Under the pieces are notes generated by a model. It was not told the origin of the DNA and made no database searches. It worked only from the letters and a program-made list of their open reading frames with translations. Of a stretch of DNA of 64,000 bases, positions 34,627 through 45,792 are shown piece after piece. Positions within the stretch are counted from its first letter, which is position 1. Each line of letters opens with the position of its first letter. The stretch is from Silene conica. Its lineage: Eukaryota; Streptophyta; Magnoliopsida; Caryophyllales; Caryophyllaceae. Made by a program: the position numbers and the translations under genes. The stretch covers positions 80,172,369 to 80,236,368 of the forward strand of contig CM055312.2 in assembly GCA_029255685.2 (NCBI GenBank), written 5' to 3'.

Positions 34627-36518
34627 ATGGCTTCAAACGTATTTTCTCCACGCTCCTTATTGCACAGTAAATACCGTATCGACTCATGCTTCTCTCTGAT
34701 GGACCCATCGGTGGTCAGGGACTTTTTCCCTTTTGATGAAAACGTTGAACTAGCCGTCCCCCGCCCTGGACAAGCGCCTGATGTGCACTGCCCTGGGTGG
34801 ACCACCTTTTATTTGTACCCGTTCTCCCTGGGACTATGCTTCCCCTTTCATGCACTCGTGCAGCAATTCCTCCACCATTCCAAACTTCCGCTCTGGCAGA
34901 TTAACCCACATGCATGGAGGATACTCCTCTCTCTTTCCCTGCTGGGTGAGCGCTACTCCCTTGATATCACCTTAGGGGACCTTGCCCATTTTTATACGGT
35001 TAGAAGCCTTGGTGATGCCCAGTATACCCTATGGGCTAACTCCAAGGTGGACCTTGCCATTATTCTTCCAAAAAAGGCTAAGGACGCTGGGTGGTCCACG
35101 CAATTTATTTTCGTGCGGGTGGATTCGCTTCCTTCGCATGTTGATTACATCTACATTGACCCCGTGGGATCTAAAGGTACTTTGTGTTCCCTCGCCTTTG
35201 CTTTCTTCTCGTTATTGCTTACATTCTTACTGTTTTTTCTGCGCAGGTGTGAAGGATTTGGTCCTTTCGTCCGATATTAACAAGACTTACAGCAAGTTAT
35301 TTGGAACGGACGCTGACGCTCGTTGCTTCAACAATCTGTTTGCTCAGGACGAACCAGAGGAGATGTCTACTAACTCCACCCAGACGAACAAGACCCCTGC
35401 GGAGATGCTGGCTGAGCGTAGGAAGATGGCCATGGTTTCGGCGGTGAAGCCCTTGGCGAAGAGGAAATTGGAGCCTGGTGAACCATTGCCTTCTTCCAAG
35501 AGGGCAGCCCTGCCTGCTCCCTCCGAATCAGCTTCTTCTGTCGGCCCCTTGTGCCCTCCTCCCCCTGCTATTTCCTCCAGAACCCGTAACAAAGCCTCCA
35601 CCTCGACCACTCTTGCTAAGAGGCCTGCTGCTCCCATCATAGAAGATCTCAGCGAGGATATCATTCGCCTGCCAGAGGGCTTTAGTTGCTCTCTGGAGGA
35701 GCATCCCTGGCCAGTTATGGGCCGTCTGCTGACTCCCGGTTCTGAGGCGCTGCTGAAGGATCAGCCTGCCGTGCCATTGTGGCATCAGGCTGCAGAGGAC
35801 GTTTTCTCGGTGAGCTCCGCTTCATCCTTTTTTCTTCCTTTGTGGTGCTTGTGTTTCTGTTGTTCTGACTTGTTGACGGCTTCGAATTCTCCTCCAGGGT
35901 TTTCAGAAGATACTGATGGGGTGCCGCAAGGCCGAGGCCATATCCCAGGAGGTGCACTCCTTGCAGACCGGGTTAGATGCTGAGAGGGGGATTCGTGCTA
36001 GGAAATCAGAGGAGCTGACACGCTGCCAGGACAAAGTGAAGGAACTGGAGGAGGCCCTTGCTGAGCTGCGCAGGGAGAAGGAGGAGGCCCTTGCTGAGCT
36101 GCGCAGGGAGAAGGAGGAGCAGGATGCACGACTGAAGGTCGTGGTGGCTAAAAAGAAGACTCTGGAGAAGGTGCTGTATAACACGGCTCCGTTTTCCTCT
36201 TTAGAGGCGAGGATAGCCTGCATGAAGGAGTTCAAGGCGGGAGAGCATGATAAATGGGATCTGGAAGGGGAAGAACAGCTTATGAGGGACCTGTTTCCTG
36301 TCCATCCTGTGGTCCCTGACCTTTCAGACATCAACCCTGATGGATCCCTTCGCTCCCCGCTCCCAGGTTCCCCAGAGATTCAGAGTGCTGCTCCAGGCTC
36401 CTCTGCTCCAGCTGGCATCTTCCAGGACCAGGTCGTTTGTACCCCTGCTGAAGAAGGTTCTTCCTCTACCAAGCATTCGGGTGGTGAGCCGGTGGTGGAG
36501 GAAGCTGTTGACAATTAA
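34627..36518 (+). CDS. Antisense gene of the Tat Gypsy, three exons, Transposase_28-like domain
   Basis: Exons 34627-35176, 35247-35809 and 35898-36518 join to 578 codons (577 residues) with GT-AG introns of 70 and 88 bp; the phase-1 junction restores DPVGSK-G-VKDLV. Residues about 15-185 contain FYLYPFSLGLCFPFHALV and INPHAWRILLSL, matching the 'putative gypsy type transposon' (Transposase_28) pattern seen in plant retroelement extra ORFs. The middle is Ser/Pro/basic, and the C-terminal third has a coiled coil with a duplicated EEALAELRREK unit. It reads opposite to gag-pol and converges with integrase. Known from the family: Tat elements often carry such extra antisense ORFs of unknown role. 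The second copy at 63255 keeps the start, domain and first intron. The frame is open here although pol is broken. Confidence 0.85.
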
Positions 36519-37165
36519 TTTCTGCGCCCTTAGTGGCATTAAAACTTTGTTGTTTTTTCGTTGTTGTTGGCTGGGCTAGTGCCCATAGCATTTTCTGTGC
36601 CCTGGGCCCTGTGTGGCGGGCTCTTTATCTTGTTTTCTTTGGTTTGTTTGAACTCTTGCTGGGTGCTACCCAGAAACTTCCAGCAGTTTTTATGCTGCTT
36701 TAATTATGCGTCTGCGGACGGCTTTCTATATCTCGTTTTTCTTGTTTTTTGTTTATGCATGCTTGTGTGTGTTTGGCCATGTGTGGGTGCTGGCTTCAGG
36801 GTATACCCATCTCAGTCAGAGGTTGTCAGGCTTTCGTGAGTGCTAAGTATCGTGGGCGACGGTGTCCCAGTTGCTCGTACCTTGCTATGCTCACGCAGTG
36901 TAGAAAACGGAGCGTGATTTAACTCGTGTTTGTTTTCGCAATAGACAATATGTTGTAAGTATTCGTAGTAAGAATAACTTCGAGTGTAATTTTATTAACT
37001 TCCTCAAGAACGAATTCTTCAGATAACTCCGTCAAGATAGCTGGATCCTGAGGGTGGTACAATTTTCAGATAACTAAACATGTAAAGTAAAATCAAGTAG
37101 ATACCCCAGAATCTGGACGTTGTTTCTGGATGTAGGTCTTGAGGGTGCTTTGAGGTGCCCCTCCT
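36519..37165. other. Convergent gap between antisense gene and integrase
   Basis: Presumed 3' untranslated regions of both transcripts; no motif recognised. Confidence 0.5.
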
Positions 37166-38325
37166 TCATACGTGGTATTTCTTCAGGTGGAGGATGTTCC
37201 AAGGCCTGGGTACCATATTCCCCTCCATGTCCATTAGTCTGTAGGAACCGCTCCCTGTGCTGCTTTCCACCTGATAGGGTCCTTCCCAGTTGTAGGCAAA
37301 TTTTCCAGCCTTTTGGTTCTTCGTGTTTTGGAATACTTTCCTGAGGACTAGGTCTCCCACCTGGAGAGTTCTGATCTTTACGTTTTTGTTATAACTTCGG
37401 GCCACCATTTGTTTGTAGGCAGCCATTCTGATGGCGGCGCTGGTTCTGAGTTCGTCCACTGTGTCTAGACTGCTGGCCATTTCTGTTTGATTGCGTTCTT
37501 CTGTTAGGCAGCCATATCTCTGGGTTGGCACTTTTACTTCTGTTGGAATGTCCGCTTCTGCTCCAAACACTAGGCTGAAGGGGGTCTGGCCTGTTGCTGT
37601 TTTTGGTGTGGTTCTGTCAGACAACAGGACCAGAGGTAACTCGTCTGCCCATTTGCCTCCAGCTTCCTCCAGTCTCCTCTTCATGTTGTCCATGACAATT
37701 CTGTTGCTGGATTCTGCCTGGCCGTTTGTTTGTGGGTACCTGGGAGCAGCTTTTAGTATGGTGATATTCCAACTAGCACAAAATGCTTCTGTTTTGTTGG
37801 ATATAAATTGCGAGCCATTGTCGCACACAATTTCAGAGGGTATACCGAATCTGCAAATTATATTGCGTTTAAGGAAAGATATCACCTGATTTTCTGTAAT
37901 CTGGGGAAAGCTTCTGCTTCAATCCACTTGGAGAAGTAGTCTGTTAGCGCGAGCATGTAGGTCCTGTTTCCAGGTGCTCTGGGCAGCGGTCCTACGATGT
38001 CCATCCCCCATTTCATGAAGGGCCAGGGTGATATGATCGGGTGCAGGGGTTCGGCGGGCTGATGCGTGACAAGAGCATGTTTCTGGCAGGCTTCACATTT
38101 CTTGGCGAGTTCTACTGCATCTCTCCGTATTGTCGGCCAAAAATATCCCATTCTGATTGCTTTGTTGGACAGGCTCCTGCCCCCTGCATGATTTCCGCAG
38201 TCTCCGCTGTGGAGATCGTGCAAGACTGTTTGTCCCTCTTCGTCGCCCAGGCATCTCGGGTAAGGTCCTGCGAGTGACTTCCTGAACAACACACCGTCTA
38301 TTAGTATGAATCTGGAAGCTTTCAT
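37166..38325 (-). pseudogene. Gypsy integrase, one frameshift
   Basis: The zinc-binding HHCC region (LHSGDCGNHAGG, then KKCEACQKH) and core WGMDIVGPLPRAPGNRTYML lie in one frame down to about 37885. The rest of the catalytic core (EIVCDNGSQF, PRYPQTNGQAESSNR) and the C-terminal part (YNWEGPYQVESSTGSGSYRL) continue in another. Loss of one C in a CCCC run (FPR-LQKIR instead of FPQ-ITENQVI) explains the shift. Catalytic D (MDIVG), D (CDNGS) and E (GQAES) are visible. Confidence 0.9.
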
Positions 38326-38607
38326 TTTGAATCCCCTTACCTCTTTCTTGTCCGCTGGTAGAGTTCCATCTTTCAGCCAGTTTTGGTAAGGTGATCTCTA
38401 GTCCTCTCGCTCTGGTTGCTCCGTGGTATTGCTGAGGACGCCTAGTCCGGCTTCCCACTGGGTGCTGGAGTTTTCAACTTCCCGGTCTTCCTGGGAAGTT
38501 GACGGTTCCAGCACGTGGGTAATGGGGATTGAGGAGATGTCTCCTGGTTTGAATGTTGCCCCCAGGTTAGCCAGTGCATCTGCTTCTGCGTTCTGCTCCC
38601 TGGGGAT

Positions 38608-39360
38608 CTACTCTATTTTGAAGGTAATGAACCTTGCCTTCCTGTCTTTGACTACCTCTAGGTAGGCTGCCATCCTGGGGTCTTTGGCTTCATACTCGCC
38701 ATTGATGTGATTTACTATGAGCTGCGAGTCGCTGAACGCCTGGAGGTACCTGACCTTGAGGTCCAGGGCTAGTTGGAGTCCCTGGATCAAGGCCTCATAT
38801 TCCGCTACGTTGTTGGTTGCTTGGAACTCGCACCGTACTGCCTGTACGATCATGTCTCCTTGAGGGGACCTGAGTACCATTCCTACCCCTGCTCCGCGGC
38901 TGTTGGAAGCCCCGTCTACATATAGCGTCCAGCAGCTTTCTTCCGAATCTATTTCTGGGGGCAGGGTTTCTCTGGCCGCCTCCTTTTCCAGCCCTAGACT
39001 AAAATCAGAAACAAAATCTGCAAGCGCTTGTGATTTTATTACGGTTCGGGTTTCGAATTTCAGGTCGTAGCCACTGAGGTGGACCGACCATTTAGACATT
39101 CTTCCAGAAAGCTCTGGTTTACTCAGTATGGGTCTCAGGGGGTAGCTAGTCAAGACTGATATGGAGTGAGACTCAAAATAGGGTCTCAGTTTATACGAAG
39201 CTGTAACTAGAGAGAGAACAAGTTTCTCAGGAGCTGTGTACCTAGTCTCTGCAGGAAGCAGAGACTTACTGACATAGTAGACCGGATGTTGGACCCCTTC
39301 GTGTTCTCGCACCCGGACTGCACTGACTGCCACTTCTGTTACCGAGAGGTACAGATACAA
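38608..39360 (-). pseudogene. Gypsy RNase H regions, N-terminus cut by the CACTA
   Basis: First the pol RNase H (LYLYLSVTEVAVSAV, VYYVSKSLLPAETRY, ALADFVSDFS), then a second RNase H-type domain (LYVDGASNSRGAGVGMVL, NNVAEYEALIQGL, FSDSQLIVNHINGEY), as in Tat elements with an additional archaeal-type RNase H. It ends at a TAG (38608-38610) where the family has Gln (KIE-Q-IPREQNA). About 38 residues between RT and this part are missing at the CACTA boundary. Confidence 0.88.
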
Positions 39361-39546
39361 TGGTGTTTTAAAAAAACGCCGCAAATGACACATATGAGGC
39401 GTTTTTTTAGTAACGCTGCAAATATGAAAGAGTGTTTTATTAAAAAATAAAAATAGAAAAATAAATGAAATTCTCCTCACCCTCATCCCTGTATCCCTCA
39501 TTATTCATCACCTACCTCTCTCACCCCTTTATCCCTACCTGAAAAT

Positions 39547-39646
39547 GCATCGGCCATCACTCTCCGCTCTTCCGCCGCAATTGCCTAGACGCATCGGCCA
39601 CCACTCTCCGCTCTTCCGCCGCTATTGCCCAGACGCATCGGCCATC
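39547..39646. repeat. 44-bp tandem repeat, about 2.3 copies
   Basis: Units start GCATCGGCCA at 39547, 39591 and 39635. GC-rich compared with its surroundings and possibly captured coding DNA (ATCGGCCACCACTCTCC core). Confidence 0.85.
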
Positions 39647-42044
39647 TGCCTCTAGTATAATAGGTACCATTTGTTCCTAATTGCTCTTGAATTAGATAAA
39701 TTTTTTGGGTAATCTGACTATTTACTTATTTAATTGCATTACGGTCCTGTATGATGTTGTTGTTTTAATCGAAGTTGGATTCCGAAGAGATAAGAAAGTG
39801 AAAGTGCCAGTTGTAATTCCTGATAAAATGTTTCTGATAAGAAAGTGAAAGTTGCTGAAGCAAAACTGTTCTTATCTACTTCGGCTATCATTTACCTGGG
39901 AATACACCTCAAAATTTTAGCTAATTTCTCTAAATTGATTCCTATGTGAAGTTTCTTTCATCCAAAACAGTATTGATATACTTGTTCTTACATTGATGAG
40001 TATTTTCTGTATTATACGCTCAAAATTTTAGTTAATTTCTCTTAGACTCGACTTCCCGTTGATACTTGATATGCGGCATGAATCATGAGAAATTGACAGC
40101 CTAGCTTTTGACATGTTCTTTCAGATTTTGTTTATTTTTCTTCTAGTGTGATAAGGCTAGGGTTTTTAGGACTGGGAAATGAGGAATTCACGATTGTGAC
40201 TAAATATGAATCTTTTGATGCTTGTTCTACTGTTCGACCATTGAACAATATCCGATCATGTTTCCTTGCATACTTATTTAACATCTTTAATCCTGACTGT
40301 TAATTGTACTGAGTTAATGTGTGTATTATGATTTTGTTGAAATTTACTGATGAGAAATGAATTGTCACTTGTAATATGAGGTAGTTACAGTTGGGCTTTG
40401 TTGAAACGTACAATCTCAAAATATAACGAATGTTTATTGAATTTTCAACTTCTTCCAAATTCCAAGTTCTTTTAATTTAATTTCCATATTACAGATGTAC
40501 TTTGGGCTGAATTTGCCTTTTCTGAGGTAATTACTCAATTTTAGATTACATGGGATTCTATTCTTATAAAATCCCCCGACCCTACTAGTCCGACTACCCA
40601 ACTCTCTTTTCTTAATGAAGAGCTCAGGTAGCCATGTAGATGGGACCATATTTGTTATGTAGAAGTGTTACTGTTTAAAGCTCAATCTCAGGTGTGCTGA
40701 CAACTAATGTTTTGTTTATCATAGAACTGCTCGTTTTGAGCCTGTATGAACCATAATTTTTGTTTTTTGTTTTTGTTTTTTTGGTTCTTTGCAGGTCTAG
40801 GTGTATCAAACCAAAGAGATGTACGATGGTGCTTGGACGTTGGAAAATATCTATAGCTTAAGGTAATGCGTCCGAGTAGAATATGCTTATTTCAATTAGC
40901 TTTGAGTATCAATATTTATTTTTAAAAGTCAGAATTTAAGTATGGTAAGTAAGGGTAGAATTGAAATCATCCTGACTCTGCCCAGCTAAGAATCTTTAAA
41001 TTTAGGATTTCAACTTATTTTCAGAATGCTATTAAGCTACTGCTTTCCTAGGAACTGCACAATTACAGTTCAAGCTTTGGGGTTGGTCATTATCTTCTTC
41101 TTTTATGTGGATTTAATGTCATTTTGGTATTTTTTGTGTACCTGAAGGTTACACAGTCATGTATTAGCATCTGAAGGTTGGGATGTTAGTATTCCAGGAA
41201 CTGCACAATTACAGTTGCTCGGGTACCCACTCATGAGCTGCTAGTATAACACTTTCTAACATTTGTACACATTGGGGATTTGGAGTACATATGTTGCTAG
41301 GTCTTAGTTGTAGCACGAGCACCGGATAATCTGAAACAAGAAGTAGAATAATACAAACTGGTTGTCACGAAATAATGTACTGCTCCTGGTTACTGAGTAT
41401 AGAGTGACGAATGAATCGTATTTTTGTACAATTTATCTGGTCCTTTTACCGAAAGCTCTAAATCTCTAATCATGCTATGCATTATGGTGTGTCCTTGAAC
41501 ATGATAACATTTACGCCTACAATACAGCACTGCAGTATGGCAACAGTAATTGGTCTATGCCTAAGAGTTCGGCTAAGTCATTGTTTCCCACCGCATTACA
41601 AGGTAAGTTATTGTTCTACCGCCTCCTTGTGTCTCAAATTACCAGTTAGTCTTTACTAGAACTCAAGAAGTATGCTGGTTTATTTTTTCCCATATTTGTT
41701 GTGGCTGCACCATTGGTTGAAGTTTCCTAGTTTGCATAAATCTGGTTTGAAAGCGGCCATCAGTGAAATTTCTAGTTTTTACACTAGTATGGCGTATGGT
41801 TGAGAATGGATAGGATTAGATGCTTGAATCTGAATCCTCAAAGAAATATGTTAATACCAGTGGAGGTTGACTCTCGTCTGTCAATCCGACAACAATTACC
41901 TTATGAATCTGTTTGCTTTGGTTTTTTTGGCATTGGTCAGTTAACTCCAGCCAACCGCTATGACAATTTCGCTTTATGCTATTTCGCTTTATCAAATGTT
42001 TTAAGTATGTTGGTCACACCGTTAAACTTTAATCGTTTCTGCAG

Positions 42045-42783
42045 TTCATAAATGTATATGCCCCAAAGTTTGAGACTGCGGGGAAGTTATGGCCTATTGT
42101 TCACAATTCCACGATTTTCTCTCTGTTACTGATGCAATCAATTGCTCTGGGCATCTTTACTGTGAAGAAGCTCGAGATGGGATCCACAATAATGTTCCCC
42201 CTTCCAGTGTTGACGCTTCTGTTTAATGAATACTGCAGAAATCGTTTCCTACCAAATTTCATCGCCTATTCTGTTGAGGTGCGTCATCATTGTGCCTGTA
42301 CTGCACTGCATTACTGTTTCTGTATTTCGACTGCTTCAACATAACTAAGTACCCGTTTTGCTCTTTGGGAAAGATTTTATCTTTCAAGTTAGGAATAATC
42401 ATCTGCCGACTTTAGAATGAACCTGTCTGACAAATTTTCGATGTTGTTCTAGTTACAGTGATTCCATTTCGATACCTTGAATTAATCATACAGTGTACTA
42501 TATTATCTCAGAGTTTGATAAAGAGGGACAGACAAGATGCAAACGATCCTGGAATGCCACAGTTCTTTGATGAGCTGATGATTGCCTATATGGATCCCGC
42601 TTTAGCGCCAGCTGATTTGTGAAAATTCTTACACGATCCTTATTTTATACGAAGTTAGCATACTAGTTTGCGCAGTCTGAACCATGCCCTATTGTTTTCT
42701 GTCTAGTGGCTACTGTCTCAATATAGCTTTTTAACAGGTAGACATCAAAGTATCACCTGGCTCTCATGCAGATGAAGCATCAG
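42045..42783 (+). pseudogene. Captured exons of a CSC1/OSCA-type channel gene
   Basis: Exon 42045-42278 (TTTCTGCAG acceptor, GAG|GTGCGT donor) encodes INVYAPKFETAGKLWPIVHN and FPLPVLTLLFNEYCRNRFLP. A second exon from 42512 (ATCTCAG acceptor) encodes SLIKRDRQDANDPGMPQFFD and MDPALAPADL, and 42738-42783 may be a third (VDIKVSPGSHADEAS). These are hallmark segments of plant CSC1-like (OSCA/DUF221) hyperosmolality-gated calcium channels. A more decayed upstream exon may lie near 41850-41995 (FGFFGIG). Only the C-terminal part is present, with introns retained, so a genomic piece was captured by the CACTA; it is not a full gene. Confidence 0.82.
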
Positions 42784-42964
42784 GTAAATCACTGCATATA
42801 TCTTTAGGACTTGCAATGGCAATATGTTCCACCTCTTTTCTTCTTTCATTTGTGTTTCTACATTTTGTCAAACGTTCCCATCACGTCCATTGCACGTCAA
42901 ACTTTGGGAGTCCATCAGGGTATTCTACTGCGAGTTGTTATAATTGGCTCAGGCAGACGTGAGC

Positions 42965-43640
42965 AATTGTGCCATGAGCATCAGTAATTTGGAATACTCT
43001 GGACATTCCAAGGCATCAGTTCTTTGGTTGGTTGTGTATGAATCATGCTTTGCGGACTAATGATAAATTGCTTATGTATGGGGTTGCTCAATCTGCAGAT
43101 TGTTATTTATGTGGACAGGAAGTAGAGACTGTTGTTCATCTTTTTTCTAGCTGCACGTTTAGCAAGCAGGTGGTGACTGCGCTTAATGCAATGACTAACA
43201 TTCTGATTCCCCTCCATCAGACTGTACACTGGTGTATGCGTGCAGCGACCAGTCTTCAGCGTGATATCAAAGCGGCACTAATGCTGAGTTTCATGTACCA
43301 GATATGGAGGCAACGAAATCAGAGCAAGCAGGAACTTATGGTTCATGTGCCAAAACGAGTAGCAGCGCACATATTGCAGGACATTCGAGATCAAATTCGC
43401 GGTCAGGAAGCTACAAGTTATAGTAGTTTTGATATAGATTGGATTAAGCGAAAAAAGCTCATGTAACAACTCGTTCTAGACTCTTTTTGTTTTGATTCTA
43501 TACTTACCTTTTACCAAAAAAGAATAGTTAAAAAAACCTTGTAAGATTGTCTTCATGAGAAATATATTTGAGAGTTATTACATTTAAGTTAAATAATTTG
43601 TTTGGCTCATTTGTTCAAAAAAAAAAAAAAAAAAAAAAAA
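42965..43640 (+). mobile_element. 5'-truncated LINE with zf-RVT domain and poly(A) tail
   Basis: The plus frame through 43032-43466 gives LLMYGVAQSADCYLCGQEVE, VVHLFSSCTF and NWxx-like C-terminal zf-RVT residues, the zinc-binding domain at the end of plant L1 ORF2. The frame ends at 43466, followed by about 150 bp of 3' UTR and a run of about 25 A (43617-43640). The 5' part is missing, as is common for LINE insertions. No convincing target duplication was found. Confidence 0.75.
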
Positions 43641-43908
43641 TTTTCAGTACCTATTTGCTGCGTTTTTTTTAGAAAACACCGCAAATAGAGTAGCTATTTG
43701 CTGCGTTTTTTCAAAAAAAACGCCGCAAATAGCTACTCTATTTGCTGCGCTTTTTGAAAAACGCCGCAAATAGAAGAGCTATTTGAGGCGTTTCTAAAAC
43801 GCCGCAAATAACATTTCTATTTGCGCCCCCCCCCCATTTGCTGCTACATGAAAAACGCCGCAAAAGAGATATTTTTTGGAGCCGCAAATAAGTGTTTTTG
43901 TACTAGTG

Positions 43909-44896
43909 TTCCTAATATATCGTAGAATAATCTGCACCTGTCGGAGGATCTGGATATGAATCTGTTGAGGGCGGCTACTCTGCCAGTCAGCTTTTGCACG
44001 TCCTTCGGCTTCTGGGGGGACTCCAGTTGGAGGAGTGCTTTGATCTGCTCGCTGCTTGCTTCGATCCCTCTCTTCGTGACCATGTACCCCAGGAACTTCC
44101 CGCTGGAGACTTCAAATGTGCACTTGGAGGGATTCAGCTTCATTTTGTACTTCCTCAGTATGCTGAAGGTTTCTTCCAGGTGTTGGGTGTGCTGGCTGGC
44201 CGCTTTGGATTTGACTACCATGTCGTCTATGTAAACTTCCATGGTCTTGCCTATTTGTTCCTTGAACATCATGTTCACTAGCCTTTGGTATGTGGATCCT
44301 GCATTTTTCAACCCAAAGGGCATAACATTATAGTAGTAGATACCTCGTTCGGACCTGAAGGCCATTTTCTCTTGGTCTTCTGGATGCATCTTGATCTGGT
44401 TGTATCCACTCCAAGCATCCAGGAACGTGAGCATCTCGTGGCCTGCCGTCGCATCCACCATTGCGTCTATGTGTGGCAGGGGGAACGGGTCCTTGGGGCA
44501 CGCCTTGTTCAGGTCGGTGAAGTCTACGCACACCCTCCACTTCCCGTTCTTCTTGGGGACCACCACCACGTTGGATAGCCATTCTGGGTATTTCACCTCC
44601 CTTATTTTTCCTGCAGCCAGGAGGTCGTCCACCTCCTGGTTTATCACCTGGTTTCTTTCCGCAGCGAATTTCTTTCGTTTCTATTGGACCGGTTTGTAGC
44701 CGGGGTTTACACTTAACCTGTGCGAGATTATGTTTGGATCTATGCCCACCATGTCCTCGTGGGACCACGCAAAACAGTCGATGTTAGCTTTTAATAACTT
44801 TAACAATTCAGACCGAATGGTACCTGTACACTCGGCTCCTATCAGCACCTTCCTCTCTGGGTGCAGCGGGTCCAGGGGAATCTCTTCCACCTCCAC
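43909..44896 (-). pseudogene. Gypsy reverse transcriptase, one stop, C-terminal edge cut
   Basis: From 44896: CFAWSHEDMVGIDPNII, then a TAG at 44681-44683 where Gln is expected, then INQEVDDLLAAGKIREVKYP, GKWRVCVDFTDLNKACPKD, MPFGLKNAGSTYQRLVN and the catalytic YIDDM, ending at FYDIL against the CACTA. All RT blocks are recognisable. Confidence 0.92.
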
Positions 44897-45792
44897 CTGA
44901 GGGGGTTCCTTGTAAGCCCCCCTGACCTGCCTCTCCTGTGATTGCTATGCTAGAGGAGGAGTAGCTGTGGCCTTGAGTGCCACTTTGTAGCAGCTCCTTG
45001 CTTCTTCTTGATTTCCCCTGATAGTCTGGACCCCCCACGGTGTAGGGAACTTGAGGCATTGGTGGTATGAGGATGGAATAGCCTTCATATCATGTATCCA
45101 CGGCCTGCCAAGGATGACATTGTAGGTAGAGGGACCATCGATGACCAGATACCTCACCTGCTTGTTGATTCCTCCAGCGTAGGTTGGGATCAGAATCTCC
45201 CCGAGAGAGTGCTTTCTCCACTGAACCCCACCAGCGGTACTGCTTTCTTGGTCATGTCAGCTTCCCCGAACCCCATGCTTTTCAGAGTCTCCAACATGAT
45301 GATATTGACTGAGCTCCCCGTGTCCACCAGGATTTTCTTCACCCGGCAGTTCCCTATGGACAGGGTGATGATCAGGGCATCATCATGGTACTCAGCGCCC
45401 TCCTCAACATCTGTTTCGTCGAAGCTGACGACCGGCAGTTCTTGGGTGCTGATTCTGTAGGAGAATTCAGGCTTGTCTCCCTTTGTCCTGGTTGCGTGCC
45501 TCTTGGTGGCTGAGTATGTGAGTCCGCACAGCTCCGAGCCTCCTGTTATCACGTTAATGGTTCTAGTGCAAACATGGGGACTAGAGGGTGCTACCTGACG
45601 GGTGGCGTTGACCTTGGTTCCCTTCGGCAGGATGTGATTCAGGTTGCCTTGCTCGTACTGGTACAGAACCTCCTTTCTGAGGGTGATGCAGTCCTCGGTT
45701 GTATGCCCGATGTCCTCGTTGTGGAAGTCACATACCTTAGATTGGTGTCCCTTCCTTCTTTGCTTCTTTCCTCTGCCCTTTTCTTGGGCCAC
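44897..45792 (-). pseudogene. Gypsy aspartic protease and gag C-terminus
   Basis: The CDFHNEDIGHTTEDC knuckle-like motif near 45720 is followed by protease with the catalytic motif VDTGSSVNII near 45320. It continues in another frame as [17 protein letters not shown] (from about 45157). Frame changes at both edges break it. Confidence 0.85.

Larger units (their letters stand above)
39361..43908. mobile_element. CACTA (CMC) transposon with captured gene pieces, left end lost
   Basis: The right end reads, on the minus strand, CACTAGTACAAAAACACTTA from 43908. Both subterminal zones (39361-39430, 43650-43908) are arrays of CGCCGCAAATAG-type motifs in both orientations, typical of CACTA elements. 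The left CACTA terminus is absent; only subterminal repeat sequence abuts the Gypsy RNase H. No transposase is seen. Inside are CSC1-like exons (42045-42783), a 5'-truncated LINE (about 42965-43640) and a 44-bp tandem repeat (39547-39646). Confidence 0.85.

Noticed and set aside
43032-43466. 144-codon frame as a host zinc-finger gene
   Set aside because: It matches the zf-RVT end of plant LINEs and is followed by a poly(A) run; treated as retrotransposon.
43994-44699. Plus-strand frames opposite the Gypsy RT
   Set aside because: Pure antisense shadows of a clear RT; no recognisable domain.
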